Shown: piece by piece, positions 25,240 through 33,847 of the stretch | How the letters are laid out: each line of letters opens with the position of its first letter | How positions within the stretch are numbered: the stretch's first letter is position 1 | Source: Sphingomonas sp. Leaf230 | Lineage (GTDB): Bacteria; Pseudomonadota; Alphaproteobacteria; Sphingomonadales; Sphingomonadaceae | NCBI RefSeq assembly: GCF_001421745.1 | Contig: NZ_LMKW01000013.1 | Coordinates: forward strand, 112,048 to 176,047 | Length of the DNA stretch: 64,000 bases | Direction: 5' to 3' | The notes under the pieces: generated by a model | Database searches by the model: none | Told to the model about the DNA's origin: nothing | Seen by the model: the letters and a program-made list of their open reading frames with translations, nothing else | Program-made: the position numbers and the translations under genes

Positions 25240-26367
25240 TTGAGTGATAAAAAAGTAGCTCTTATTACGGGAGTCACAGGGCAGGACGGGTCATATCTGG
25301 CTGAGTTTTTGCTTGAGAAGGGCTATGAGGTTCACGGCATCAAACGGCGGGCCTCGCTGTTCAATACGCAGCGCATCGATCACATTTACCAGGATCCGCA
25401 TGCGCCGCAGCCTAACCTCAAGCTGCACTACGGCGATCTGTCGGATACATCGAACCTCACGCGCATCCTGAGCGAGGTGAAGCCAGACGAGGTCTACAAC
25501 CTCGGCGCGCAGAGCCATGTCGCGGTCAGCTTCGAGGCGCCCGAATATACCGCCGACGTCGATGGCATCGGCACGTTGCGCCTGCTCGAGGCGATCCGCT
25601 TCCTGGGGATGGAGAAGACAACGCGCTTCTACCAGGCCTCGACGTCCGAGCTGTACGGTCTCGTACAGGAAACCCCGCAGAAGGAGACGACGCCGTTCTA
25701 TCCGCGGTCGCCCTACGCAGTCGCCAAGCTTTATGCGTACTGGATTACGGTCAACTATCGTGAGGCCTATGGCATGTACGCCTGCAACGGCGTGCTGTTC
25801 AACCATGAGAGCCCGCGTCGCGGCGAGACGTTCGTCACCCGTAAGATCACTCGCGGTCTCGCCAACATCGCGCAGGGCCTGGAGACGGGCCTTTTCATGG
25901 GCAACATCGACTCCTTACGCGATTGGGGTCACGCCAAGGACTATGTCCGCATGCAGTGGATGATGCTGCAGCAGGAGCAGGCCGAGGATTTCGTCATCGC
26001 GACTGGTGTGCAGTATTCAGTGCGCGAATTCATCACCTGGTCGGCTGCCCACCTCGGCATCACGCTGCGGTTCGAAGGCGAAGGCGTCGACGAGGTTGGC
26101 ATCGTTGACAAGGTCGAGGGCGATGATGCTCCGGCGGTCAAGGCGGGTGACATTCTCGTTCGTATCGATCCGCGCTATTTCCGCCCTGCCGAAGTGGAAA
26201 CGCTCCTCGGCGATCCTACCAGGGCCAAGGACAGGCTCGGCTGGGTCCCTGAAATTACCGTGCAGGAGATGTGCCAGGAAATGGTCGCAGCCGACCTTCA
26301 CACCGCTAAGCGCCATGCGCTTCTCAAGATCCATGGCTACGATATTCCCGTTTCGGTAGAAGGCTGA
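25240..26367 (+). CDS. gmd: GDP-mannose 4,6-dehydratase
   Basis: Gmd converts GDP-D-mannose to GDP-4-keto-6-deoxy-D-mannose, first step to GDP-L-fucose (or rhamnose, perosamine). The 375-residue protein has the extended-SDR motif LITGVTGQDGSYLAEFLL (8-25), GIKRRASLFNTQRIDHIY, NLGAQSHVAVSF, the catalytic STSELYG (T135, E137) and YAVAK (Tyr159, Lys163), plus INHESPRRGETFVTRKI-like segment and LRDWGHAKDYV. It uses a TTG start at 25240 with AAGGGGAAG upstream. Its stop overlaps the fcl start (TGATG). A short broken relic of a second gmd lies near 56.4 kb. Confidence 0.97.
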   Translation: MSDKKVALITGVTGQDGSYLAEFLLEKGYEVHGIKRRASLFNTQRIDHIYQDPHAPQPNLKLHYGDLSDTSNLTRILSEVKPDEVYNLGAQSHVAVSFEAPEYTADVDGIGTLRLLEAIRFLGMEKTTRFYQASTSELYGLVQETPQKETTPFYPRSPYAVAKLYAYWITVNYREAYGMYACNGVLFNHESPRRGETFVTRKITRGLANIAQGLETGLFMGNIDSLRDWGHAKDYVRMQWMMLQQEQAEDFVIATGVQYSVREFITWSAAHLGITLRFEGEGVDEVGIVDKVEGDDAPAVKAGDILVRIDPRYFRPAEVETLLGDPTRAKDRLGWVPEITVQEMCQEMVAADLHTAKRHALLKIHGYDIPVSVEG

Positions 26368-27392
26368 TGGAACAACATCCCATGCGCATCTATGTGGCGG
26401 GCCATCGCGGGATGGTCGGTGGAGCGATCTCGCGCAAACTGCGCGAGCGCGGCGCCGAGGTGATCACGCGCACGCACGCCGAACTCGACCTGACAGACCA
26501 GGCGGCGGTGCGTGCTTTCTTTGTAAGCGAGAAGCCTGACGGCGTTGTGCTGGCAGCTGCCAAGGTGGGCGGCATTCACGCCAACAACACTTACCCCGCG
26601 GACTTCATCTACGAGAACCTGATGATCGAGGCGAACGCCATCCATCAGGCATACGTTGCCGGGGTGCAGCGCCTGCTGTTCCTTGGTTCCTCGTGCATTT
26701 ACCCGCGCGCCGTTGAACAGCCGATGCGCGAGGACGCGCTGCTGACCGGCGTTCTCGAGCCCACCAACGAACCGTACGCGGTCGCCAAGATCGCCGGGAT
26801 CAAGCTGTGCGAGAGCTATAATCGCCAGTACGGCACTGACTATCGCAGCGTGATGCCGACCAACCTTTATGGCCCGGGCGACAATTTTCACCCGGAAAAC
26901 AGTCACGTGATGCCGGCCTTGATCCGCCGCTTCCACGAGGCTGCCGCGAACGGCGCCGAAGAGGTCGTGATCTGGGGTACGGGCACGCCGTACCGCGAAT
27001 TCCTGCATGTCGACGACATGGCCGAAGCCTCGCTGTTCGTATTCGATCTCGACAAGGAAACGTACGAGGAGAATACGCAGCCCATGCTCAGCCACATCAA
27101 CGTCGGCTATGGCGAAGACGTGACGATTGCCGACCTCGCGCACCTGGTCGCGGACGTCACCGGCTTTACCGGGCGGGTCAGCTTCGACACCTCAAAGCCA
27201 GACGGCACGATGCGTAAGTTGATGGACTCGAGCCGTCTCAACACTATGGGATGGAAAGCCCGGGTCCCGCTCGCTGAGGGTGTTCTGGAAACCTACCAAT
27301 GGTTTCTCGATCATCATGTCAAAACGTCCGAGCAACGGCTTGAAGAAGGTGTTCGGGCAGTTGCAGGTTTTACAGCCCGCCTTCAGTCTTGA
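26367..27392 (+). CDS. fcl: GDP-L-fucose synthase
   Basis: Fcl (WcaG) is an epimerase/reductase that makes GDP-L-fucose from the Gmd product. Motifs: IYVAGHRGMVGGAI (8-21) for NADP binding, LGSSCIYPR, YAVAKIAGIKLCE with the catalytic Tyr/Lys, and MPTNLYGPGDNFH. At 341 residues it is slightly longer than usual because of a C-terminal extension (SEQRLEEGVRAVAGFTARLQS). ATG 26367 overlaps the gmd stop by one base, so the two enzymes are translationally coupled. ATG 26382 is a possible alternative. Together with ManC (55.2 kb) this completes a fructose/mannose-phosphate to GDP-fucose route. Confidence 0.96.
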   Translation: MEQHPMRIYVAGHRGMVGGAISRKLRERGAEVITRTHAELDLTDQAAVRAFFVSEKPDGVVLAAAKVGGIHANNTYPADFIYENLMIEANAIHQAYVAGVQRLLFLGSSCIYPRAVEQPMREDALLTGVLEPTNEPYAVAKIAGIKLCESYNRQYGTDYRSVMPTNLYGPGDNFHPENSHVMPALIRRFHEAAANGAEEVVIWGTGTPYREFLHVDDMAEASLFVFDLDKETYEENTQPMLSHINVGYGEDVTIADLAHLVADVTGFTGRVSFDTSKPDGTMRKLMDSSRLNTMGWKARVPLAEGVLETYQWFLDHHVKTSEQRLEEGVRAVAGFTARLQS

Positions 27393-27426
27393 ATCCCAAA
27401 GCGCATCGAACGAGGTTTTTTTGTGT

Positions 27427-28248
27427 ATGAAAGCCACGGGTATCGTGTTTCCGCAGACTTCCAAAGTCGACACGCATGCGACCAGCACTGTGGCGGGGGT
27501 TCCGGCAACACGGGTGCTGGGCGTACCGATCAGCACGATTAACATGGGCGTTGCGGTCCGGACCATTCTGGACTGGGTTGAGCATCGCAATGCACAGTAT
27601 GTCTGCGTGCGCGACGTCCACGGGATCATGCGCGCCCAGGAAGATCCGCCGCTGATGGCGATCCATCATGGTGCCGGTCTGATCACGCCGGACGGGATGC
27701 CTCTGGCGTGGACGCTCAAGGCACGCGGGTACCGCGATGCAGGGCGTGTCTGCGGCGCAGACCTCGTGGCGGCCTTGAGCCGCGCATCGGTGTCGGTCGG
27801 TACGCGGCATTATCTTTACGGTGGGAAACCCGGGGTAGCCGAACGCATGGCGACCACCCTAACCGAGAAGTTTCCCGGACTGCAGGTCATAGGCTCCAGC
27901 ACACCGCCCTTCCGCGCACTGACACCCGAGGAAGACGAGGCAGTAGTTGCTGAGATATCCTCGATGCAGCCCGACGTTGTGTGGGTAGGCCTGTCGACGC
28001 CCAAGCAGGAGTATTGGATGCGCGATCACGTCGGCCGGATTCCTGGAGCGACGCTTATCGGCATCGGAGCAGCATTCGATTTCTATGCCGGCGACGTAAA
28101 ACGCGCGCCTCGTTGGATGCACAGCAGCGGACTGGAATGGCTACATCGGCTGATCAGCGAGCCACGCCGCCTGTGGCGCCGGTATCTGGTTTTGGCTCCG
28201 AAGTTCGTTATTTTGACGTTAGGAAGTGCCCTGCATTGGAAACGGTAA
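27427..28248 (+). CDS. WecG/TagA/CpsF family glycosyltransferase (GT26)
   Basis: A 273-residue GT26 enzyme. The family core is visible: VLGVPISTINMGVAVRTILDWV, VRDVHGIMRA, ITPDGMPLAWTLKARGY, VCGADLVAALSR, HYLYGGKPGVAERMATTL, DVVWVGLSTPKQEYWMRDH and LIGIGAAFDFYAGDVKRAPRWM near the end. GT26 enzymes add the second sugar (ManNAc, ManNAcA, glucuronate) to a polyprenyl-diphosphate-linked sugar at the membrane surface. No priming PglC/WbaP-type transferase lies in the window, so the primer must come from elsewhere. ATG 27427 starts 34 bases after fcl; the frame is open further back inside fcl. Confidence 0.92.
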   Translation: MKATGIVFPQTSKVDTHATSTVAGVPATRVLGVPISTINMGVAVRTILDWVEHRNAQYVCVRDVHGIMRAQEDPPLMAIHHGAGLITPDGMPLAWTLKARGYRDAGRVCGADLVAALSRASVSVGTRHYLYGGKPGVAERMATTLTEKFPGLQVIGSSTPPFRALTPEEDEAVVAEISSMQPDVVWVGLSTPKQEYWMRDHVGRIPGATLIGIGAAFDFYAGDVKRAPRWMHSSGLEWLHRLISEPRRLWRRYLVLAPKFVILTLGSALHWKR

Positions 28249-28596
28249 AACTGCGTTAAAATATAGCGTTAATCATTAGCCAACAACTAGATGTAGAACT
28301 ATTTATTTAGATGTTCGCTGATGGCCTTGATATTTAAACAATTCAGCAAGCCTACGGTTGCGGCCATCGTCCAATCTCCATCATGGTTGTAAAGATATAA
28401 GCGAGTTTGGTAATGAAACATGGCCTCCCTGAATATCAACTATTAATTAAATCAACCACAATCAGTAATAAACAACGAGGATTCTCTTCATTATTTCAGG
28501 ATATTATTGACTTCGATAAACTGATAATTACTCAGAATGCCAATAATGTAAGTTTCTATTTATAGAAGATTAAACACCCCTTAATTCGAGGCCATC
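28249..28596. other. AT-rich gap inside the polysaccharide locus
   Basis: These 348 bases are strikingly AT-rich compared with both sides and contain no supported gene. They may hold a second promoter for the genes from 28,597 on. No palindromes or repeats were evident. The composition suggests that the following block was acquired separately from ugd-gmd-fcl. Confidence 0.45.
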
Positions 28597-29718
28597 ATGA
28601 AAAGTGTCTGTTTCATATACCCGCCTTCGTATCATTATAGGGCACCTTTTCATGAACGGCTGAGGCAGATTCTTGCGGAAAATGGCGTTAATTACGTCGT
28701 TTACTACTCAGATCTTGGCGCAAAGAATCGCTTTAAAAATGATACTGTCGATATTGAATGGGGTAAAAAGGTTCCACTCACAAGAATCAAGGGTGGAGAA
28801 TATCAACATGTTCTTCGCGAGTCGACAAAACATGATCTGGTGATCGTGCAGCAGGAAAACAAACTGCTTGCAAATTATCTTTTTAACGCTGCTTCGATGC
28901 TTAGCTTGAAGAAGGTTGCATTCTTTGGTCATGGTCGCAACTTTCAATCTCGCAGGCCCGACAGCTTAGGAGAGCGACTGAAGCGATTTCTCGCCCTACG
29001 TGTCGACTGGTGGTTCGCATACACTGACGAAACTCGTATCCATGTAGAAAATTTGGGGTTCCCAGCAAACCGAATTACGGTCTTCAATAATTCAGTTGAT
29101 ACCTCTGAGCTTCGCGCACAGATCGCCACAGCAACCCCAAGTAGACTTTTAGCGATACAAAAGGATCTTGGCCTTTACGGCAAACATGTTGGAGTTTTTG
29201 TTGGCGGAATATATCCAGACAAACGTATGGCCTTCCTCGCGGCCGCGGCTGACCACATTCGCAGTCGGATTCCAGATTTTGAAATGATTGTTGTTGGTGG
29301 CGGTTCGGATTTGTCGGTTATAGAAAGTCTTGCAGAAAATCGTCCTTGGATCCACGTTACCGGACCGCGCTTCGGGCAAGATAAGGTCGATCTCATGCTG
29401 TTGGGCCAGGTGTTCATGATGCCCGGGCTAATAGGATTAGCAATACTCGACGCCGGGGCGGCAGGTCTTGCTATAGCAACGACTGACTTTCCATGGCACA
29501 GTCCCGAAATTGCCTATCTCGAACCAGGCGTTAGTGGCTTAAAAGTCGCCGATTGGGAGAATCCTGAAGCCTATGCGGCCGAAGTGGCGGCGCTGCTGCT
29601 TGATCGGCCGGCGCTTGACCGGATGCGCGCAGCAGCCCGGTCTATGGCTGAGCGCTATTCGATTGAAGCGATGGCGCAGAACTTCGCCAGCGGTGTGTTG
29701 AAGGCTCTTGCTTCATGA
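28597..29718 (+). CDS. Glycosyltransferase family 4 protein
   Basis: A 373-residue GT-B fold transferase. The N-terminal half has the acceptor-domain start SVCFIYPPSYHYRAPFHERL and the central FGHGRNFQS; the C-terminal donor domain begins near VGVFVGGIYPDKRM with the GT4 EX7E-like area altered (GLIGLAILDAGAAGLAIATTDFPWHSPE). The classical first Glu of the EX7E motif is not obvious, so the donor site is unusual. Codon use is AT-richer in the first two thirds than in the last third, as if recombined. Its stop overlaps the next gene (ATGA). Probable role: adding one sugar to the repeat unit. Confidence 0.85.
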   Translation: MKSVCFIYPPSYHYRAPFHERLRQILAENGVNYVVYYSDLGAKNRFKNDTVDIEWGKKVPLTRIKGGEYQHVLRESTKHDLVIVQQENKLLANYLFNAASMLSLKKVAFFGHGRNFQSRRPDSLGERLKRFLALRVDWWFAYTDETRIHVENLGFPANRITVFNNSVDTSELRAQIATATPSRLLAIQKDLGLYGKHVGVFVGGIYPDKRMAFLAAAADHIRSRIPDFEMIVVGGGSDLSVIESLAENRPWIHVTGPRFGQDKVDLMLLGQVFMMPGLIGLAILDAGAAGLAIATTDFPWHSPEIAYLEPGVSGLKVADWENPEAYAAEVAALLLDRPALDRMRAAARSMAERYSIEAMAQNFASGVLKALAS

Positions 29719-30542
29719 CGAGCGCGCCGCTGCCCCGGATCGCGGTGCTGCTTGCCGCGCACAATCGGCGTGCTATGACCGTGCGCGCGCTCGAGTCGTT
29801 GCGATCAGCCACCGACCATTTCGATCTTACCGTCGTTCTGCTCGACGATGCCTCCACTGACGGTACTGCTGAGGCAGCGCTCGCCGCATGGCCGGGTGCG
29901 ACCGTAGTCGAGGGGAATGGCGCCTGCTTCTGGAACGGGGGCATGCATAAGGCCTGGAGCTACGCGCTTGATTTGGAGGTCGACGGCTATCTGTGGCTCA
30001 ACGACGATGTTGTGCTCGATGCGGATGCGATGGCGCGCCTGTCGCAGCAATGGCATGCGCAGGGCGGGGCCGGCTGCCCATTTATCCTAGTGGGCGCTAC
30101 GCATGACGATGCCGGCCGCCTCAGTTACGGCGGCCAGCGCAGGATACCCAGCCCCGTTGCACTGAAGTTTGAACGCCTGCCGCTGGCGGATAAGATACAG
30201 GCTGCCGAGACTTTTAACGGTAACATCGTGATTATCAGTCAGGCGACAGTCAAGCGCATCGGCATCAACGACCCGGGCTTCCTGCACGCAATGGGTGACA
30301 TCGACTATGGTCTACGCGCAAAAGCAGCGGGAATTCCTATTCTGGTGCTTCCCGGTACACTGGGGATGTGTAATGCCAATGCACCAGTCCTCTACAACCG
30401 AGGCCCGTTACGCGAACGCTGGCGCAAAATGACCTCGCATCGCGGCATCCCGCCAAAAAGCTGGTGGCTGCTGACACGACGTTACTCGGGCATTTGGCTA
30501 CCGATCCATTTTCTCGCACCATACCGAAAGGTATTATTCTAA
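29715..30542 (+). CDS. Glycosyltransferase family 2 protein
   Basis: A 275-residue GT-A enzyme: IAVLLAAHNRRAMTVRALESL, LLDDASTDGTAEAAL, a GNGACFWNGGMHKAW segment typical of rhamnosyl-type GT2, and the metal-binding LWLNDDVVLDADAMARL. The acceptor-side FLHAMGDIDYGLRAKAAG is also typical. The sugar is unknown. The start overlaps the preceding gene by four bases and its stop overlaps the acyltransferase start, so three proteins are coupled. GC content is higher than in the previous gene's 5' part. Confidence 0.9.
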   Translation: MTSAPLPRIAVLLAAHNRRAMTVRALESLRSATDHFDLTVVLLDDASTDGTAEAALAAWPGATVVEGNGACFWNGGMHKAWSYALDLEVDGYLWLNDDVVLDADAMARLSQQWHAQGGAGCPFILVGATHDDAGRLSYGGQRRIPSPVALKFERLPLADKIQAAETFNGNIVIISQATVKRIGINDPGFLHAMGDIDYGLRAKAAGIPILVLPGTLGMCNANAPVLYNRGPLRERWRKMTSHRGIPPKSWWLLTRRYSGIWLPIHFLAPYRKVLF

Positions 30543-32587
30543 TGGTCGCGGCTTCGGTATGTATAAAGGGTCAGGTTTCTCGAAGTCGCGGCGGATATTT
30601 TCCCCATATCGATGGTCTTCGGTGCCTCGCAATCGCGTCTGTGGTTGGCTACCATGCGCAATTTCCATTTCCACTTGGCGGTTTTGTTGGCGTAGATCTA
30701 TTCTTCGTCATTTCCGGATTTCTCATTATTAGCGGATTGGATCGGGATCTGCAAAAGGATGGCATCCGGTTTAGGGCGTTCTATTTTCGCCGTATCCGTC
30801 GACTAATGCCTGCCTTGTTGCCAATGCTGACGTTTGTTTTGCTAGCGGGAGTAATGATTTATTCTCCGGTAGATTTGAAGACCCTCGCCGCAAGCATGCT
30901 AGCGACCATGTTATTCGCGGCGAATATATTCTTTTATACGAAGTCAGGGTATTTCGACACGGCGGCGGAAACTCGACCACTCCTTCATGCTTGGTCATTG
31001 GGTATTGAAGAGCAGTTTTACATGCTCGTTCCCTTTACCGTTTGGGCACTCTGGCGTATGTTCGGCAGCCGCTATGCTTATGCCATGGCTGCCCTGCTAA
31101 TCGCATCCTTCGTCGCCGCTGTCGTGACGGTCGCCTATGCCCCCACTGCGGCATTCTACCTAATGCCTCAGCGCGCTTGGGAGTTCTTAGCAGGCGGTCT
31201 AGTTGGTATCGTTGGTCCTCAACTACCGGCTTCCCGCCGTGTTAGAGAGGTCGTCGCCGCTGTGGGGCTGTCCTCGATTGTTGGCTCCATCCTATTTTAT
31301 TCTGCTACCATGAGTTTCCCTGGAGCAACCGCCGCATTGCCGGTTCTAGGTGGTGTTACCACGATCTGGGCCGATCTTCATGGGCGCACCGCAACTGGTC
31401 GATTACTTGCAAGCAGGCCGTTCATTTGGCTTGGTGGATTATCATATGCGCTATATCTCTGGCACTGGCCAATTTTGGTGTTCGGTCGTCATTTGGTGGG
31501 AGGCGACGTATCGCTGCCGGGGCGATTGGGGTTGGTCGGCTTATCCGTCGCCGTGGCTTGGATTTCGACACGCCTTCTCGAAGACCGAGCGCAACGCAGT
31601 TTTTCGTTTTCTCGCCCTCTGAGACTTCTCGCGCCGACCGCAGCGGGCGTAGTACTGCTGATGGCCTGCGCTGGCGTAATTTTCATATCAGGCGGCTGGT
31701 CACAGCGTCGATCCTCTGAGCACTGGCACATGATCGAGCGAGATACTTGGAGCAATCCAGATCGCGAGACTTGCTTCGTGGGCACTACCAGCTCGCCTAG
31801 AGCGCGCACCATTGCGGATATCGAGGCAGGTCGAGTATGTCATATGGGAGCACCGGGTAAGCAAGTGCAGTACTTGCTTTGGGGAGATTCGCACGCAGAG
31901 GCGCTACGCAATGCGTTTGACATTGCCGGACGCAAGACGCACCTTGCGGGAGCTTATGTGGGTGAAGGAGGCTGTCCACCGATACTCGGTATTGACGATG
32001 TTTCGCGGGGCTCCGATTTCCATTGCAAAGATACCAACCGGGCGGTGGTAGATTTCATTAAACGAGAACATATCACCATCGTGGTTATGCACAGCCGCTG
32101 GATTGGCGTTTTTGTTCATGACTTCGTTGTGCCAAATAATAAAGGCCAAGTGATTCATGGTGATGACCGCGTGGCAATGGCGCAGCAACTCATGCGAACT
32201 ATCGGTGAATTAAAGAAGATTGGTGTCACAACGTTGTTAGTCGGACCTATGGTCGAACCAGGCTACGACGTGCCCGGGGCCATTGTTGGCCCAGCCTGTT
32301 GCAGTAGCGCGCCGCGGCAGCTCTACGTACGATCGCATTGGTTGCATTCGGCGGAAGCGATCAACCGCCTACTCAAGCCGATGGCGAATGCGCACGGCAT
32401 CCCTTACGCTGATCCGCTACTAACATACTGCGCGGATAATAAGTGCCCAGCGAACCGGGGGACGTTGCCGCTGTTTTACGACTATCGCCATGTGAGCAAT
32501 TTCGGCGCGGCGCTATTCGCTCACGAAGCGGCTCAACTTCTTTTAGCTGGGAAAACACAGCATGAGCTTTTTCAGAAGCATCGCTAA
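30542..32587 (+). CDS. Polysaccharide O-acyltransferase (acyltransferase-3 plus SGNH domain)
   Basis: A 681-residue OafA-like protein. The membrane acyltransferase-3 domain (about 15-350) has about ten helices with HIDGLRCLAIASVVGYH (catalytic His), GGFVGVDLFFVISGFLI, RIRRLMPALLP and WSLGIEEQFY. The C-terminal periplasmic part (about 410-680) is SGNH-hydrolase-like: LLWGDSHAEALRNAF (catalytic Ser-containing GDSH) and a late DYRHVSNFGA giving the Asp/His pair. Such fusions O-acetylate sugars of O-antigen or capsule, with the SGNH domain transferring the acyl group. ATG 30542 overlaps the preceding stop (TAATG). Its 3' end overlaps the next gene by 26 bases. Confidence 0.93.
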   Translation: MVAASVCIKGQVSRSRGGYFPHIDGLRCLAIASVVGYHAQFPFPLGGFVGVDLFFVISGFLIISGLDRDLQKDGIRFRAFYFRRIRRLMPALLPMLTFVLLAGVMIYSPVDLKTLAASMLATMLFAANIFFYTKSGYFDTAAETRPLLHAWSLGIEEQFYMLVPFTVWALWRMFGSRYAYAMAALLIASFVAAVVTVAYAPTAAFYLMPQRAWEFLAGGLVGIVGPQLPASRRVREVVAAVGLSSIVGSILFYSATMSFPGATAALPVLGGVTTIWADLHGRTATGRLLASRPFIWLGGLSYALYLWHWPILVFGRHLVGGDVSLPGRLGLVGLSVAVAWISTRLLEDRAQRSFSFSRPLRLLAPTAAGVVLLMACAGVIFISGGWSQRRSSEHWHMIERDTWSNPDRETCFVGTTSSPRARTIADIEAGRVCHMGAPGKQVQYLLWGDSHAEALRNAFDIAGRKTHLAGAYVGEGGCPPILGIDDVSRGSDFHCKDTNRAVVDFIKREHITIVVMHSRWIGVFVHDFVVPNNKGQVIHGDDRVAMAQQLMRTIGELKKIGVTTLLVGPMVEPGYDVPGAIVGPACCSSAPRQLYVRSHWLHSAEAINRLLKPMANAHGIPYADPLLTYCADNKCPANRGTLPLFYDYRHVSNFGAALFAHEAAQLLLAGKTQHELFQKHR

Positions 32588-33782
32588 GCGACTAGCTGTT
32601 ACCGGGATGTTAGGCACGGCCGCATGCGGCGCGCCAGTCCCGGCGCCGGCGCAAGTGGGGCCGGCTAACACGCTAATGGCTAATCCTCGGGCGGTTTCAA
32701 ATTCGGCACTGGTGAACGTAACCAAGTCTTCTACCGGTGCGATCTCTTATGCCGTCACAAGCGGTCAAGTAGGTGGCGCATTCTTAAAGCGCCTTGCAAT
32801 CCATCGCGTCGGTTTAATTCGGCTTGTTACCAATCCTATACCCCTGTTGTCGGATGATCGAGGTACGCGCGTAGCCTCGACGGCGCAGATTCTAAAAGTA
32901 GTAGATACGATCCGCGCCGCAGGGCTCCGTGTTATTGTCGACCTGCATACTTGGCCGCCCGGCGATCCGGCCCGTCAATCGGCCGCGCTGGTTAACGACG
33001 TAAGCCAGCGGGAGCGCTTTTCTCGCGCGCTGTTGGAAATTGCCCCGCAGCTGCAGGTCAGGCCGGCAGGAAGCATCGGGCTAGAGCTACTGAACGAGCC
33101 AGCCTGCAAGTTCATGGATGGGACGCAGTGGCCCGAGTTACAATTGCAAATTTACCGCGCCTTGCGGCGAGAAGCTCCCACGCTGCCGTTGATTCTCAAG
33201 GGGTGCAACGATGGCATAAACGATCTTATGGAGCTCGACGTTGCCCAGTATCGCAATGATCCCAACGTTATTTTTTCGTTCCATTTCTACGAGCCTTTCA
33301 TTTTCACGCACCAAGCTACCTACTATCGCGGTTCTGCTTTCCGTGGAGTCCCCTTTCCCGCGACACCACAGAAACTCGCGCCAAAGATGATCACGAGCCT
33401 GTCCAAATATTTTGCGATGCCAGCCAAGCAGATTATGCCGGGATCCTTAACCGAACTAGAAGCTTATTTGCGCGACAATAGGAGCCCCGAATGGTACGCG
33501 CAGGGAATTAGCCAAGTTGGGGTATGGGCCGATAGCGAAGGTATCGCTCGTCGGCGAATCTTGGTGGGCGAGTTCGGAGTGACGCTGAAGAGTAGCCCCG
33601 ATACACAAAAGATCTTACCTGACGTCGTACGATGGTTGCAAATGGTTAGTCACAGTTCACAGCGCGAAGGCTTTGCATATGCACTATGGCCGCCTGTGCG
33701 TCCGGGAGACGCCTATATCGATACGGCGACAAATTTTCCGCGTCAGGACGTGATGCGCGCGTTAGGATGGCGGCCTCGATAA
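32562..33782 (+). CDS. Exported glycoside hydrolase family 5 (cellulase-like)
   Basis: A 406-residue GH5-type (beta/alpha)8 hydrolase with an N-terminal export signal (RLAVTGMLGTAACGAP; either a weak lipobox at Cys22 or cleavage near residue 30). The catalytic acid is Glu179 in LELLNEP and the nucleophile Glu337 in ILVGEFG; VDLHTWPPG and FSFHFYEPF supply the conserved His and Tyr. Glycosidases inside polysaccharide loci usually trim, release or control chain length of the product. It overlaps the acyltransferase gene by 26 bases, so it was placed in this operon early. Confidence 0.9.
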   Translation: MSFFRSIAKRLAVTGMLGTAACGAPVPAPAQVGPANTLMANPRAVSNSALVNVTKSSTGAISYAVTSGQVGGAFLKRLAIHRVGLIRLVTNPIPLLSDDRGTRVASTAQILKVVDTIRAAGLRVIVDLHTWPPGDPARQSAALVNDVSQRERFSRALLEIAPQLQVRPAGSIGLELLNEPACKFMDGTQWPELQLQIYRALRREAPTLPLILKGCNDGINDLMELDVAQYRNDPNVIFSFHFYEPFIFTHQATYYRGSAFRGVPFPATPQKLAPKMITSLSKYFAMPAKQIMPGSLTELEAYLRDNRSPEWYAQGISQVGVWADSEGIARRRILVGEFGVTLKSSPDTQKILPDVVRWLQMVSHSSQREGFAYALWPPVRPGDAYIDTATNFPRQDVMRALGWRPR

Positions 33783-33847
33783 GGTATTACTGATTCCAAT
33801 AGCGCAATTCAATTATGTCAAACCCTTAGAGTTGGGATAATAAGCCG

